Part shown: piece by piece, positions 53,537-62,192 of the stretch
How positions within the stretch are numbered: the first letter of the stretch is position 1
Layout: each line of letters begins with the position of its first letter
Assembly (NCBI GenBank): GCA_014237395.1
Contig: JABZFP010000044.1
Coordinates: forward strand, 88,561-152,560
Direction: 5' to 3'
Source: Desulfobacteraceae bacterium
GTDB taxonomy: Bacteria; Desulfobacterota; Desulfobacteria; Desulfobacterales; UBA5852
Length of the DNA stretch: 64,000 nt
Program-made: the position numbers and the translations under genes
The notes under the pieces: model-generated
Told to the model about the DNA's origin: nothing
Seen by the model: the letters and a program-made list of their open reading frames with translations, nothing else
The model's database searches: none

Positions 53537-54298
53537 TCAGGACAAATACCGCTTGGCCCAAGCAGCAATGATCCCGCCCGCATAGCGGGCGTCTTCCGCG
53601 TCGGACAGCATGTGATCGGCGCTGTCCAGCGAGACGAAACTTTTAGGGTGCTGTGCGGTGCGATAGAGCCGGGCGGCATTTTCGATGTCCACTACGCTGT
53701 CATGCGGCGAGTGCAGGATCAAGAGGGCACGGTTCAATTCCTTCAGTGCCTTGTCGATGTCGACCTGGGTGATATCGTCCAAAAATTGTTTCTTAATTTT
53801 CAACGTGCGGCCGGCAATGGTGATATCCGCTTCCCCCTGCCGGTGCAGGGGCTCGCGAATCCCTTCCAGGTGGCGTGCCAGGTGGGCCGGTTCGGAGGGC
53901 GCGGCAATGGCGACCACGGCACGGACGGAGGGGATCGATCCGGCGGCCTGGATAACGGCCGCACCGCCCAGCGAGTGCCCGATCAACAGGCTTGGGGACA
54001 TCTGATGGGTTTCCATGTAGCGGGCGGCATCGATCAGATCGGCAACATTGGATGAAAAATTGGTGTCGGCAAATTCGCCCTGGCTGGCCCCCAGGCCGGT
54101 GAAATCGAAACGAAACACGCCGATGCCGGTCTGGTTCAGGGTGCGTGCGATGTGATAGGCGGCCTTGATGTCCTTGCCGCAGGTAAAACAATGGGCAAAG
54201 AGGGCATAATGCGCCACCGGCCCCTCGGAGGGGGCGTCCAACTGCGCGGCAAGCGCGAGTCCCTGACGGTTATTGAATTCAAGGCGTTGGTGGGGCAT
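53537..54298 (-). CDS. alpha/beta hydrolase
   Basis: The protein has 253 residues with the alpha/beta hydrolase fold. The nucleophile elbow is SLLIGHSLGGAAV, the oxyanion region is HCFTCGKDI, and the catalytic His lies in SADHMLSDAED. LNQTGIGVFRFDFTGLGASQ is typical of the hydrolase half of proteins in which an OsmC-like peroxidase domain is fused; that second half is absent here. The natural substrate is not known. It is in a small leftward group with the HEAT protein upstream. Confidence 0.87.
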   Translation of the reverse strand: MPHQRLEFNNRQGLALAAQLDAPSEGPVAHYALFAHCFTCGKDIKAAYHIARTLNQTGIGVFRFDFTGLGASQGEFADTNFSSNVADLIDAARYMETHQMSPSLLIGHSLGGAAVIQAAGSIPSVRAVVAIAAPSEPAHLARHLEGIREPLHRQGEADITIAGRTLKIKKQFLDDITQVDIDKALKELNRALLILHSPHDSVVDIENAARLYRTAQHPKSFVSLDSADHMLSDAEDARYAGGIIAAWAKRYLS

Positions 54299-54348
54299 GC
54301 GGTCAGCTCCTATGGAAGAAGGTGCATATGGTTGTTCTACTGACGCCG

Positions 54349-55317
54349 CTACGTGGTTTCAAGGGCCGCAAGCGCTTCGCTCGCGGCCTGCCGAATTTCC
54401 GGGTTGGTGCTGTGCGCCGCAATCTTCTGTAGAAACGGCACGGCCTGGTGATCGCCGGTTTCGCCGATAATATAAAGCACATCGCCCCGGGCCGGGTCGT
54501 CCAGGCGGTCATAGCGTTTTTGGAGAATCGGCACCACCCGGGCGGCCAATGGGGGGTTCGCCGCGGCAATGGTTTCCATGACGACCATGGCGCCCAGCCT
54601 TACCGGCCACTTGTCGTGGACCAGAAGATCGATGATGCCGGGGAACAGGGTCGCTTTTTCGATCATGGCCCGGGCAACCGCTTCGGCCCGCCCCTCTTTG
54701 ATGATGCCGTCCAGTGCATCCGCGCTCAGGCGGCTCGGGTCGCGGGTGGCGAGCTGCTCCAGCACATCGGTGACGGGAATCCGACCGGACCAGCGCCAGT
54801 GATCATCGAGGATCAGGGTCGGCACCGCCTGGACGTTCGCGTCTTGGGCGACTTCCGGGAAAAGGGCCCCATCGATGATGTGCAGGCGGAGCTGGCTGCC
54901 GGAGCGGGCCAGGGCGATCCATTGCGACAGGGCCTGGGGGCAGAACGGGCAGCCCGGGGCGATGAAGAGTCGGACGGTGGCCGGCAGGGTCATGTCCTCC
55001 AGCAACGCCTGGTGGGCCGGCAGGAGGCTGGCATCACGGCCGTCCGGCGGTTTGAGGGCATCCATCAGGCGATCCAGCTTGTCGCCCTCCGGAAGGGCGT
55101 GGAAGCGAATACCGCCCGTCGTTTCCAGCCAGGGGGGTGCCGGATCCGCGGTGACATCCGTCAGAAGGTCAATTGCCGTGGACGCCGCCGTCAGCTGACG
55201 GCCGTAGGCCTGGAAGGCATCACTGCGGGCATGCCCGGTCAGGGTGAGACGCAGTCGTGTGCCGTGCGGCAGGTCGGCCGCGATGCGTTGCAGGTGTTCC
55301 AAATCATGGGCGATCAT
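54349..55317 (-). CDS. AhpF-N-like double thioredoxin domain fused to HEAT repeats
   Basis: This 322-residue protein begins with two thioredoxin-like units resembling the N-terminus of AhpF and PDO proteins. The first lacks CxxC and ends GGIRFHALPEGDKLDRLMDA; the second has a redox CPFC in LFIAPGCPFCPQALSQWIAL, then HIIDGALFPEVAQDANVQAV. After residue 200 come HEAT-like repeats (RLGAMVVMETIAAANPPLAA, DVLYIIGETGDHQAVPFLQK). The combination is unusual. It may be a thiol-disulfide adaptor with a protein-binding platform; no substrate is evident. Confidence 0.78.
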   Translation of the reverse strand: MIAHDLEHLQRIAADLPHGTRLRLTLTGHARSDAFQAYGRQLTAASTAIDLLTDVTADPAPPWLETTGGIRFHALPEGDKLDRLMDALKPPDGRDASLLPAHQALLEDMTLPATVRLFIAPGCPFCPQALSQWIALARSGSQLRLHIIDGALFPEVAQDANVQAVPTLILDDHWRWSGRIPVTDVLEQLATRDPSRLSADALDGIIKEGRAEAVARAMIEKATLFPGIIDLLVHDKWPVRLGAMVVMETIAAANPPLAARVVPILQKRYDRLDDPARGDVLYIIGETGDHQAVPFLQKIAAHSTNPEIRQAASEALAALETT

Positions 55318-55392
55318 GGATTGTCAGCTCTATCGTCCTGCTGCCGGTCGGGCGCTGGGCGCGACGGCGGCGGAGGTTCGTGGACTCGCAAA

Positions 55393-55530
55393 AGGTCCGA
55401 TTTCAGACGGTTTCGTAATTAGTTCGAGATCAAGGCTTGCGAATCCCGAGGAAAGAGGCGTACTTTTCGTACGCCGCAGTGACGAGGGATACGCGTAACG
55501 CGGATATCGGACTTATTAGGAAACTGTCAA
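55393..55530 (+). repeat. dispersed intergenic palindromic repeat, copy 3
   Basis: It begins GGTCCGATTTCAGACGGTTT, contains AGTTCGAGATCAAGGCTTGC and CGTACTTTTCGTACG (a short hairpin), and ends near ATATCGGACTTATTAGGAAA. It matches copy 2 base for base over long runs in the opposite orientation, but lacks a roughly 25-bp internal block and the GGCGGAT hairpin. It lies between the divergent HEAT/thioredoxin and sucA genes. The further 280 bp to sucA holds TATAAT at 55542-55547 but no good -35, so I do not call a promoter. Confidence 0.85.
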
Positions 55531-55811
55531 GTTTCTCTGGCTATAATCCAGTTTACTTCCGTCTGCAACTCCATCCCCATGCGGCGCATCTTTAGCGGCA
55601 GCCGTTGGCGACGAGATGATAGTGTTTGACAACCCCCATGACCTTTTTTATGATTTCAAGCACCTTGGCCGGTGCGGGGTGGTCGCTTTCTGCGCCGGAT
55701 TCAGGATGCCATCCACTTAACTTGTCTGCAGACGATCGTCCGTCCAGCCGTCTGCCAGGGCCTGACGCCACCCATTCAGCCGTCACATCCCCGTCAGGAG
55801 GAGCACTGCCC

Positions 55812-58556
55812 ATGAATGCCTTTGAGACTTATAACGCCGACTTCATCGAGGACCAGTACGGTCGCTGGCGGAAAGATCCGCAATCCGTCAGCGCGGACTG
55901 GCAGCATTTTTTCAAAGGTTTTGACATGGGCCGCGCGGCCGGCGTGCCCCACGAGGGTACCTGGGATGAAGACCATATGCTGCGCCAGGCGCGTGTGGAA
56001 GCGCTGAAGTACCGTTATCGCGACATGGGGCATCTCCTGGCCTGCATGGACCCTCTGGAAGCCTGCCCCATCGACCATCCCCTGCTGACGCTGAGTGCTT
56101 TCGGACTGACGGTCGATGATCTGGACACACCTTTTTTTACGCGGCGCTTTGCCGCCGACCGCATGGCGCCCCTCAAGGACATTGTCCAGTCCCTGAAGGA
56201 AACCTATTGCCGCTCGGTCGGCGTGGAATACATGCACCTGCAGGATCCGGAGGAGCGCCGCTGGCTGCAGGAGCGCATGGAGCCCGTTCGCAATCATCCG
56301 GAGATCGAACCGGCCGCGCGTCGCCGGATCTTGGAACGCCTGCTGCGAGCCGCGCTTTTCGAACAGGTGCTCAATCGTAAATACGTCGGCGTCACCCGTT
56401 TTTCACTGGAAGGCGGCGACGGGCTGATTCCCATGCTGGACGACCTGGTGAATCACGCCGCCAAAAATGGCGGTCAGGAAATCATTTTGGGCATGGCCCA
56501 TCGGGGGCGGCTGAACGTCCAGACCCACATTCTGGGAAAATCGTATGAAGACATATTCAGCGAATTCGAGCATTGCTACGATCCCGAGGCGCTCGTGGGG
56601 GCCGGCGACGTCAAGTACCACAATGGCTACCTGGCCGATCTGACCACGAGCGGCGGTCATTCCCAGCGGGTGTATCTCGTCAACAACCCCAGCCACCTGG
56701 AAGCGGTGGACCCCGTCGTGGAGGGGATTGTCCGCGCCCGGCAGGACCTTGCCGACGCCGAGCGGCACCGCATATTTCCGGTGCTGATTCACGGGGATGC
56801 CGCGTTTGCCGGCCAGGGGGTCGTGGCCGAAACGCTGAACATGTCCCAGCTGGAGGGGTATCGCACCGGCGGCACGCTGCACATCATCATCAACAACCAG
56901 ATCGGCTACACCACGCTGCCCAAGGACGCCCGTTCCACGCGCTATTCGACGGATGTCGCCAAGATGCTGATGGTGCCGGTTTTCCATGTGCACGGGGAGA
57001 ACCCGGAAGCGCTGCTGCACGTGGCGCGGATGGCCTGCGACTACCGCCGCACTTTCGGCAAGGACGTGGTCATCGATCTGGTCTGTTATCGCCGCTACGG
57101 CCACAACGAAGGCGACGAGCCCTATTTCACCCAGCCGGGAATGTACGCCCGCATTCGTAAACGGGCCTCCTTGAGCAAACTCTACGCGGAGACGCTGACC
57201 AAAGACGGCATCGTGACGCCGGCGGAGGTCAAGGAAATCGATCAGGCCGTTCGCGATGAACTCGAGCAGGCCTACGAAAGGATTCACGGCAGCGAGTGCC
57301 TTTTTCCCCAGGACCGTTTTTTCGACAACTGGAGCGATTTTAACGGCACGTTCCGCCACGATCCGGTGGATACCGGTGTGGCCGACGATACCCTCGTGCA
57401 GTTGGCCCGGGGTCTGCGGGAAGCGCCGAGCGGCTTCAACCTCAACCCGAAGCTCATCCGGCAGATGGACAAGCGCCTGGAGGCGGTCGAAAGCGGGAAA
57501 GCCATCGACTGGGCCAATGCGGAAGCGCTGGCCTTTGCATCGCTGCTGGTGGAGGGAACCCCCATCCGGCTCAGCGGCCAGGACTGCGGCCGGGGCACGT
57601 TCAGCCAGCGCCACAGCATCTGGATGGATATCGAAAGCGGCGCTTCCCATGTACCGTTGAATGCGCTGACCGCCGATCAGGCCGTCTACGAGGTCCATAA
57701 CAGCCTGCTGGCGGAATTCAGCGTCCTGGGGTTCGAATATGGCTACGCCATGATGCGTCCGGAGACGCTCGTTATGTGGGAGGCCCAGTTCGGCGATTTT
57801 GCCAACAACGCCCAATCCGTCATCGATCTGTTTATCGCCAGCGGTGAATCCAAGTGGCAGCGGTTGAACGGCCTGGTGCTGCTGTTGCCGCACGGATACG
57901 AAGGCCAGGGGCCCGAGCACTCCAGCGCCCGCCTGGAGCGATTTCTGCAGTTGTGCGCCCATGACAACATGCAGGTGTGCTACCCCACCACCCCGGCCCA
58001 GTATTTCCATTTGCTGCGGCGGCAGGTTCACCAGACCTGCCGCAAACCATTGGTGGTGATGACGCCCAAAAGCCTGCTGCGCAACCCGGCGGCGGTTTCC
58101 ACCCGGAAAGACCTGGCCCGGGGACATTTTGCATCGGTGCTGGATGACAGCGAGGCGTCGGCATCCGCCCAGCGTCTTATCTTCTGCAGCGGCAAGTTGT
58201 ACTATGAATTGGTGCAGCGCCTTGGATCGGTCGAACACCCCAAGGTGGCCCTGGTTCGCTTGGAGCAGTTTTACCCGTTCCCGGAGGGGGCCCTGCGCGA
58301 CGTCATTGCCCGCTATAAAAAAGCCCGGGAGTTCCTGTGGGCGCAGGAAGAGCCGGAAAATATGGGCGGGTGGCAGTTTGTGCGGTCGCGCCTGGAGGTG
58401 CTGACGGGGCAGCCCTTGCGGTATGTCGGACGTCCCGCGGCGGCCAGTCCGGCCACCGGATACCCCAAAATCTACCGGCGCCAGCAGGATGCCCTGATCG
58501 ATGAGGCGGTTGGTATTGAAGAAGCGGATCGCGCCGCCAGTGCGGCGGCGAATTAG
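55812..58556 (+). CDS. sucA: 2-oxoglutarate dehydrogenase E1 component
   Basis: The ATG at 55812 follows AGGAGG and gives 914 residues, as typical for SucA; longer in-frame starts at 55626 add unconserved sequence. Conserved E1 segments are EDQYGRWRKDPQSVSADWQH, GMAHRGRLNVQTHILGKSYE, VLIHGDAAFAGQGVVAETLN, and MLPHGYEGQGPEHSSARLER-like LLPHGYEGQGPEHSSARLER. It decarboxylates 2-oxoglutarate with thiamine diphosphate and passes succinyl to E2. It is the first gene of sucA-sucB-lpd. Confidence 0.96.
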   Translation: MNAFETYNADFIEDQYGRWRKDPQSVSADWQHFFKGFDMGRAAGVPHEGTWDEDHMLRQARVEALKYRYRDMGHLLACMDPLEACPIDHPLLTLSAFGLTVDDLDTPFFTRRFAADRMAPLKDIVQSLKETYCRSVGVEYMHLQDPEERRWLQERMEPVRNHPEIEPAARRRILERLLRAALFEQVLNRKYVGVTRFSLEGGDGLIPMLDDLVNHAAKNGGQEIILGMAHRGRLNVQTHILGKSYEDIFSEFEHCYDPEALVGAGDVKYHNGYLADLTTSGGHSQRVYLVNNPSHLEAVDPVVEGIVRARQDLADAERHRIFPVLIHGDAAFAGQGVVAETLNMSQLEGYRTGGTLHIIINNQIGYTTLPKDARSTRYSTDVAKMLMVPVFHVHGENPEALLHVARMACDYRRTFGKDVVIDLVCYRRYGHNEGDEPYFTQPGMYARIRKRASLSKLYAETLTKDGIVTPAEVKEIDQAVRDELEQAYERIHGSECLFPQDRFFDNWSDFNGTFRHDPVDTGVADDTLVQLARGLREAPSGFNLNPKLIRQMDKRLEAVESGKAIDWANAEALAFASLLVEGTPIRLSGQDCGRGTFSQRHSIWMDIESGASHVPLNALTADQAVYEVHNSLLAEFSVLGFEYGYAMMRPETLVMWEAQFGDFANNAQSVIDLFIASGESKWQRLNGLVLLLPHGYEGQGPEHSSARLERFLQLCAHDNMQVCYPTTPAQYFHLLRRQVHQTCRKPLVVMTPKSLLRNPAAVSTRKDLARGHFASVLDDSEASASAQRLIFCSGKLYYELVQRLGSVEHPKVALVRLEQFYPFPEGALRDVIARYKKAREFLWAQEEPENMGGWQFVRSRLEVLTGQPLRYVGRPAAASPATGYPKIYRRQQDALIDEAVGIEEADRAASAAAN

Positions 58557-58567
58557 AGGAGAGTCTG

Positions 58568-59848
58568 ATGACGATCGAAATCAAAGTTCCCAGTGTTGGA
58601 GAGTCCGTTACCGAAGCCCTTCTGGCGGAATGGTTCAAACAGGACGGCGACAGCGTTGAGAAGAATGAACCGCTGTTTGTGATCGAGACCGATAAGGTCA
58701 CCCTGGAAGTGGAGGCCGAAGCGGCCGGCCAGTTGAAGATTCTGGTCGGGGAAGGCGAGACCGTGGCGATTGGGATCGTGGTGGGCGAGATCGACACCGC
58801 CGTCGCCGGTGACACGGCGCCCAAGGCGGCCAAGGAACCCGAAGCGGAAGCCAAGCCGCCGGAACCCGAAGCGGAGGCCCAACCGCCCGAAGCGGCGAAA
58901 GAAAAGGCACCGGCGGAACCGGCGAAGGACACCCCACCGCCCGAAGCGGATAAAGAGGCCGCGGCGCCGGAAGCACAGCAACTTTCACCGGCCGTGCGCC
59001 GCCTGGTGGCCGAAAACAACCTGGATCCTGCCAAAGTCAGCGGCACCGGTCCCGGGGGACGGGTGACCAAGGGGGATGTGCTGCTCTATCTGGAGGGGCG
59101 CCCGGCCGAAGAAGCACGGGCGGCGGCATCGGTGCCCGCCGAAAGCGGCGAAGGCGAGCGTCGCCAGGCCATGAGCCCCATCCGTCGGCGCATCGCCGAG
59201 CGGCTCCTGGCGGCCAAGCAGAATACGGCCATGCTGACAACCTTCAACGAGATCGACATGAGCCAGGCCATGGCGATGCGCGCCGCCTACAAGGAGGCCT
59301 TTCAGAAAAAGCACGGCATCGGCCTGGGGTTCATGTCGTTTTTCGTCAAAGCCTGCGTCGAGGCCCTGGGGGAAATTCCCGAAATCAATGCCTTCGTCGA
59401 CGGCAAGGACTTCGTCTACCATGACCACTGCCACATCGGCATTGCCGTTGGAGCCCCCAAGGGGCTGGTGGTGCCGGTTTTGCGCCATGCCGAGAAGATG
59501 AGCTTCGCCGACGTCGAGCAGGCCATCGGGGATTACGTGGCCAAAATCAAGGATAACCGGCTGGAACTGGCCGACCTGGAAGGGGGCACGTTTACCATCA
59601 GCAACGGCGGGGTCTATGGCTCGCTGTTGAGCACGCCCATCCTGAACATGCCCCAGAGCGGCATCCTGGGCATGCACAAGATTGAAAAACGCCCGGTCGT
59701 GGTGGACGACGAGATTGTCATCCGCCCCATGATGTACGTGGCCCTGAGCTATGATCACCGCATCGTGGACGGCAAGGGGGCCGTGACCTTCCTGCGCCGC
59801 GTCAAGGAATTCGTCGAAAACCCGGAACGCATACTCCTGGAGGTGTGA
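58568..59848 (+). CDS. sucB: 2-oxoglutarate dehydrogenase E2 (dihydrolipoyl succinyltransferase)
   Basis: The protein has 426 residues, 11 bp after sucA. A single lipoyl domain occupies residues 1-80 with the lipoylated Lys43 in IETDKVTLEV. A long linker rich in Ala, Glu, Pro and Lys follows (about 85-135), then the E1/E3-binding domain (PAVRRLVAENNLDPAKVSGT), and the catalytic domain with His397 and Asp401 in YDHRIVDGKGAV. It transfers the succinyl group to CoA. lplA nearby could attach the lipoyl group. Confidence 0.96.
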   Translation: MTIEIKVPSVGESVTEALLAEWFKQDGDSVEKNEPLFVIETDKVTLEVEAEAAGQLKILVGEGETVAIGIVVGEIDTAVAGDTAPKAAKEPEAEAKPPEPEAEAQPPEAAKEKAPAEPAKDTPPPEADKEAAAPEAQQLSPAVRRLVAENNLDPAKVSGTGPGGRVTKGDVLLYLEGRPAEEARAAASVPAESGEGERRQAMSPIRRRIAERLLAAKQNTAMLTTFNEIDMSQAMAMRAAYKEAFQKKHGIGLGFMSFFVKACVEALGEIPEINAFVDGKDFVYHDHCHIGIAVGAPKGLVVPVLRHAEKMSFADVEQAIGDYVAKIKDNRLELADLEGGTFTISNGGVYGSLLSTPILNMPQSGILGMHKIEKRPVVVDDEIVIRPMMYVALSYDHRIVDGKGAVTFLRRVKEFVENPERILLEV

Positions 59849-59850
59849 CC

Positions 59851-61260
59851 ATGACATCCAAAGAAACCTTTGATTTGATCGTCATCGGGAGCGGCCCCGG
59901 GGGGTACGTGGCCGCGGTGCGCGCGGCCCAGCTGGGCATGAAAACGGCGTGCATCGAGAAAAACGAGCGCCTGGGCGGCGTCTGCCTGAATGTGGGCTGC
60001 ATTCCCAGCAAGGCCCTGCTGGACTCGTCCGAATACTACCACCTGGCCAAGGACCGCTTCGCGGAGCACGGCATCAAGACCGGGCGTGTCAGCCTCGATC
60101 TCGGCCGGATGATGGCCCGCAAGGAAAAAGTGGTGAAGGAACTGACCGACAACGTGCGCCAGCTCCTGGAAGGTCACAAGATCACCATTATCCAGGGGGC
60201 GGCTCAACTGGCCGGTCCCGACCAGGTCACCGTGACCAAGGGGAAGAAAAAGCAGATCCTGGCGGCGAAACATATCCTGCTCGCCACGGGCAGCGCGCCG
60301 GTGTCGGTGCCCGGCCTGGACTTCGACGAGAAAATGATCGTGAGCTCCACCGGGGCGCTCAATTTCGATGCGGTTCCCAAGCACCTGGGCATCGTGGGGG
60401 GCGGCTACATCGGCCTCGAACTGGGCTCCGTCTGGATGCGCCTGGGCGCCAAGGTGACGGTGATCGAAATGCTGCCGAAGATCGCCACCGGTCTCGACGG
60501 GCAGGTGGGCCGGACCCTCGATCGCATCCTGCGCAAACAGGGCATGGATATCCGGGTGAAGACCAAGGTCACCGGGGCCAAACGCTCCAGCAAGAAATTA
60601 AAGGTTTCGGTCGAGCAGGCGGACAGCAAGGAAGATCTGCTTTTCGACCGCCTGCTGGTCAGCGTCGGCCGTCGGCCACTGACGGAAGGCCTGGGTCTGG
60701 AAGACGTCGGGGTCGATGTGGACGAACGCTCCGGCCAGGTGAAGGTCGATACGGACTATCGCACCAGTGTTTCGAATATCTTCGCCATCGGCGATCTCGT
60801 GGCCGGTCCCATGCTGGCCCACAAGGCCTCGGCCGAGGGGATCGCCGCCGTGGAAACCATGGCCGGCAAACCCTCCGAGGTCAATTACGATGCCGTGCCG
60901 GCCATCGTCTATACCCATCCCGAGGTGGCCAGTGTCGGCCTGACCGAAGAGCAGGTCAAGGAGCGGGGCATTCCCTACTGCACAGGCAGCTATCCCTTTA
61001 CCGGGGCCGGCCGGGCCCGCTGTATGGGGGATACCGATGGTTTCGTGAAGATCCTCAGCCACAGCCGCACCGACCGGGTGCTGGGCATTCACATCATCGG
61101 CGCGCGTGCGGCCGACATGATCGCCGAGGGTGTCCTGGCCATGGAGTTCGGCGCCAGCTCCGAAGATATCGCCCGCACCATTCACGGCCACCCCACCTTT
61201 GCCGAAGCGCTCATGGAAGCGGCCATGGGGGCCAGCGAGTGCTCGATTTACGGGTCCTGA
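59851..61260 (+). CDS. lpd: dihydrolipoyl dehydrogenase (E3)
   Basis: The ATG at 59851, just after GGAGG that overlaps the end of sucB, gives 469 residues. Motifs: FAD-binding IVIGSGPGGYVAAVRAAQLG, redox pair Cys45/Cys50 in GGVCLNVGCIPSK, NAD-binding GIVGGGYIGLELGSVWMRLG, and the C-terminal active site HGHPTFAEALMEAAMG. It reoxidises dihydrolipoyl E2 with NAD+. It completes the oxidative sucAB-lpd unit. The terminator-like element follows right after the stop. Confidence 0.96.
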   Translation: MTSKETFDLIVIGSGPGGYVAAVRAAQLGMKTACIEKNERLGGVCLNVGCIPSKALLDSSEYYHLAKDRFAEHGIKTGRVSLDLGRMMARKEKVVKELTDNVRQLLEGHKITIIQGAAQLAGPDQVTVTKGKKKQILAAKHILLATGSAPVSVPGLDFDEKMIVSSTGALNFDAVPKHLGIVGGGYIGLELGSVWMRLGAKVTVIEMLPKIATGLDGQVGRTLDRILRKQGMDIRVKTKVTGAKRSSKKLKVSVEQADSKEDLLFDRLLVSVGRRPLTEGLGLEDVGVDVDERSGQVKVDTDYRTSVSNIFAIGDLVAGPMLAHKASAEGIAAVETMAGKPSEVNYDAVPAIVYTHPEVASVGLTEEQVKERGIPYCTGSYPFTGAGRARCMGDTDGFVKILSHSRTDRVLGIHIIGARAADMIAEGVLAMEFGASSEDIARTIHGHPTFAEALMEAAMGASECSIYGS

Positions 61261-61311
61261 TCCGGTGGCCGGCGGGGGGTGATGTCGCCCCGGATCATGG
61301 CCATTCTTTTT
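61258..61311 (+). terminator. terminator-like element at the end of sucAB-lpd
   Basis: TGATCCGG (61258-61265, including the lpd stop) pairs with CCGGATCA at 61290-61297, with an inner GGCG/CGCC pairing, and a CTTTTT tract follows nearby. It could end transcription of the operon. The loop is large, so moderate confidence. Confidence 0.5.
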
Positions 61312-61634
61312 CCTCGCCGATCCCTGCCCTACCGGTGCAAACGGAACCATAAGGGACTGTGGCACCGCGATATGTTTTTGTCGATCCTATAGCGGTTGAA
61401 ATGTGTCTCGAGATAACGTTTGCCTGTAATTATCCTGCAGCATGATAATTGCGATAATAGGCGTCAAAAACTGCAACTATTCCTTGCGAAGCATTTCGCA
61501 ATATTTTGATGGTAGACGAAAACCTGTTGAAATATTGAAGGAATGTAAAATATGAGCGTGAAAGATAGAAAACTGTATTGAATGTCTCACGGCACAACTT
61601 TCCGTCAAAAAACAGCAGCATGATAATATAATAG
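61312..61634. other. AT-rich left flank of the cassette array, no integrase gene
   Basis: About 320 bp separate the lpd terminator from the first cassette. GC drops markedly from about 61380 onward. A short hairpin TTGCGAA/TTCGCAA lies near 61482, and CAGCATGATAAT occurs twice (near 61439 and 61616). A short leftward frame exists but looks random. No integrase gene and no clear attC are here; an attI-like site could be at the right end (GTTACAC, 61634-61640), which is the first recombination point. This stretch may be a decayed end of the array. Confidence 0.5.
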
Positions 61635-61658
61635 TTACACGAATCAAGAAAGACGCGC

Positions 61659-62153
61659 ATGAAACAAAAAGTTACTTTGGTACTTACTTACATGTTGTTG
61701 TTGTTTGACGTCGTTTATTCAACAATAGCGTTGTTTCGGTCAGAAACCGACGGTGTCAAAGCGTTTTGGGCCCCTTCGGAGTACGCGTCGATCATGGTCG
61801 CTTTAACATGGGCTTTCTTCATATTTACTGGGATTGTATTTCCGTTGTTTGTGGGTTTTTTAGTATGGAAGAAGAAAAGTTCCAGCATCATTTGGGTAAG
61901 AATTTATTGCGCGGTTTCCCTCTTTTGGGTTTTAGGTTTGATTGTTAATTTACTGGTATCTGGATTCGATTTAACTCTTTTGAAAATTTCCTTAGCAAAT
62001 CCAAAGTTAATGATTGAAACAGCATTAATAGTTTCAGTGTTAGCTTTGTTTAACAAACTGACGTTGAGACACTATTTGTCAACACAACAAGAAAAATCGT
62101 GTAACAAACGCTTGCACGAGGACACTCCACCCGTCGGCTCCGCCGACGAGTAG
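61659..62153 (+). CDS. cassette 1: multi-helix membrane protein, unknown function
   Basis: The ATG is 19 bp after the first crossover point and the frame gives 164 residues. Four hydrophobic segments (about 5-26, 46-70, 82-102, 120-135) suggest a small inner-membrane protein; charged residues are sparse between them. The last 18 or so residues, including HEDTPPVGSADE, are translated from the attC site itself, so they are probably incidental. No family is recognised. GC content is low compared with the rest of the window, consistent with foreign origin. Confidence 0.75.
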   Translation: MKQKVTLVLTYMLLLFDVVYSTIALFRSETDGVKAFWAPSEYASIMVALTWAFFIFTGIVFPLFVGFLVWKKKSSSIIWVRIYCAVSLFWVLGLIVNLLVSGFDLTLLKISLANPKLMIETALIVSVLALFNKLTLRHYLSTQQEKSCNKRLHEDTPPVGSADE

Positions 62154-62179
62154 AGCGCCCGTGAAGCGAAGCGTTATGC
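62099..62179 (+). repeat. attC site of cassette 1
   Basis: The outer boxes are GTGTAAC (62099-62105) and GTTATGC (62173-62179). The inner boxes CGCTTGCAC (62109-62117) and GTGAAGCG (62161-62168) pair except for one unpaired G, the extrahelical base typical of attC. The variable terminal structure contains a perfect hairpin CGTCGGC/GCCGACG (62132-62148). Confidence 0.92.
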
Positions 62180-62192
62180 TTACAAAATTTAA

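Noticed and set aside
55542..55547. TATAAT upstream of sucA
   Set aside because: A perfect -10 hexamer without an acceptable -35 at 16-18 bp; it may be real but is not supported alone.
56403..58238. Leftward frame of about 610 codons antisense to sucA
   Set aside because: The plus strand is unmistakable SucA; the antisense translation lacks any recognisable motif and is a codon-bias artefact.
61430..61660. Leftward 76-codon frame in the AT-rich flank of the cassette array
   Set aside because: No similarity to integrase or any family, no ribosome site, and it runs across the first cassette boundary.
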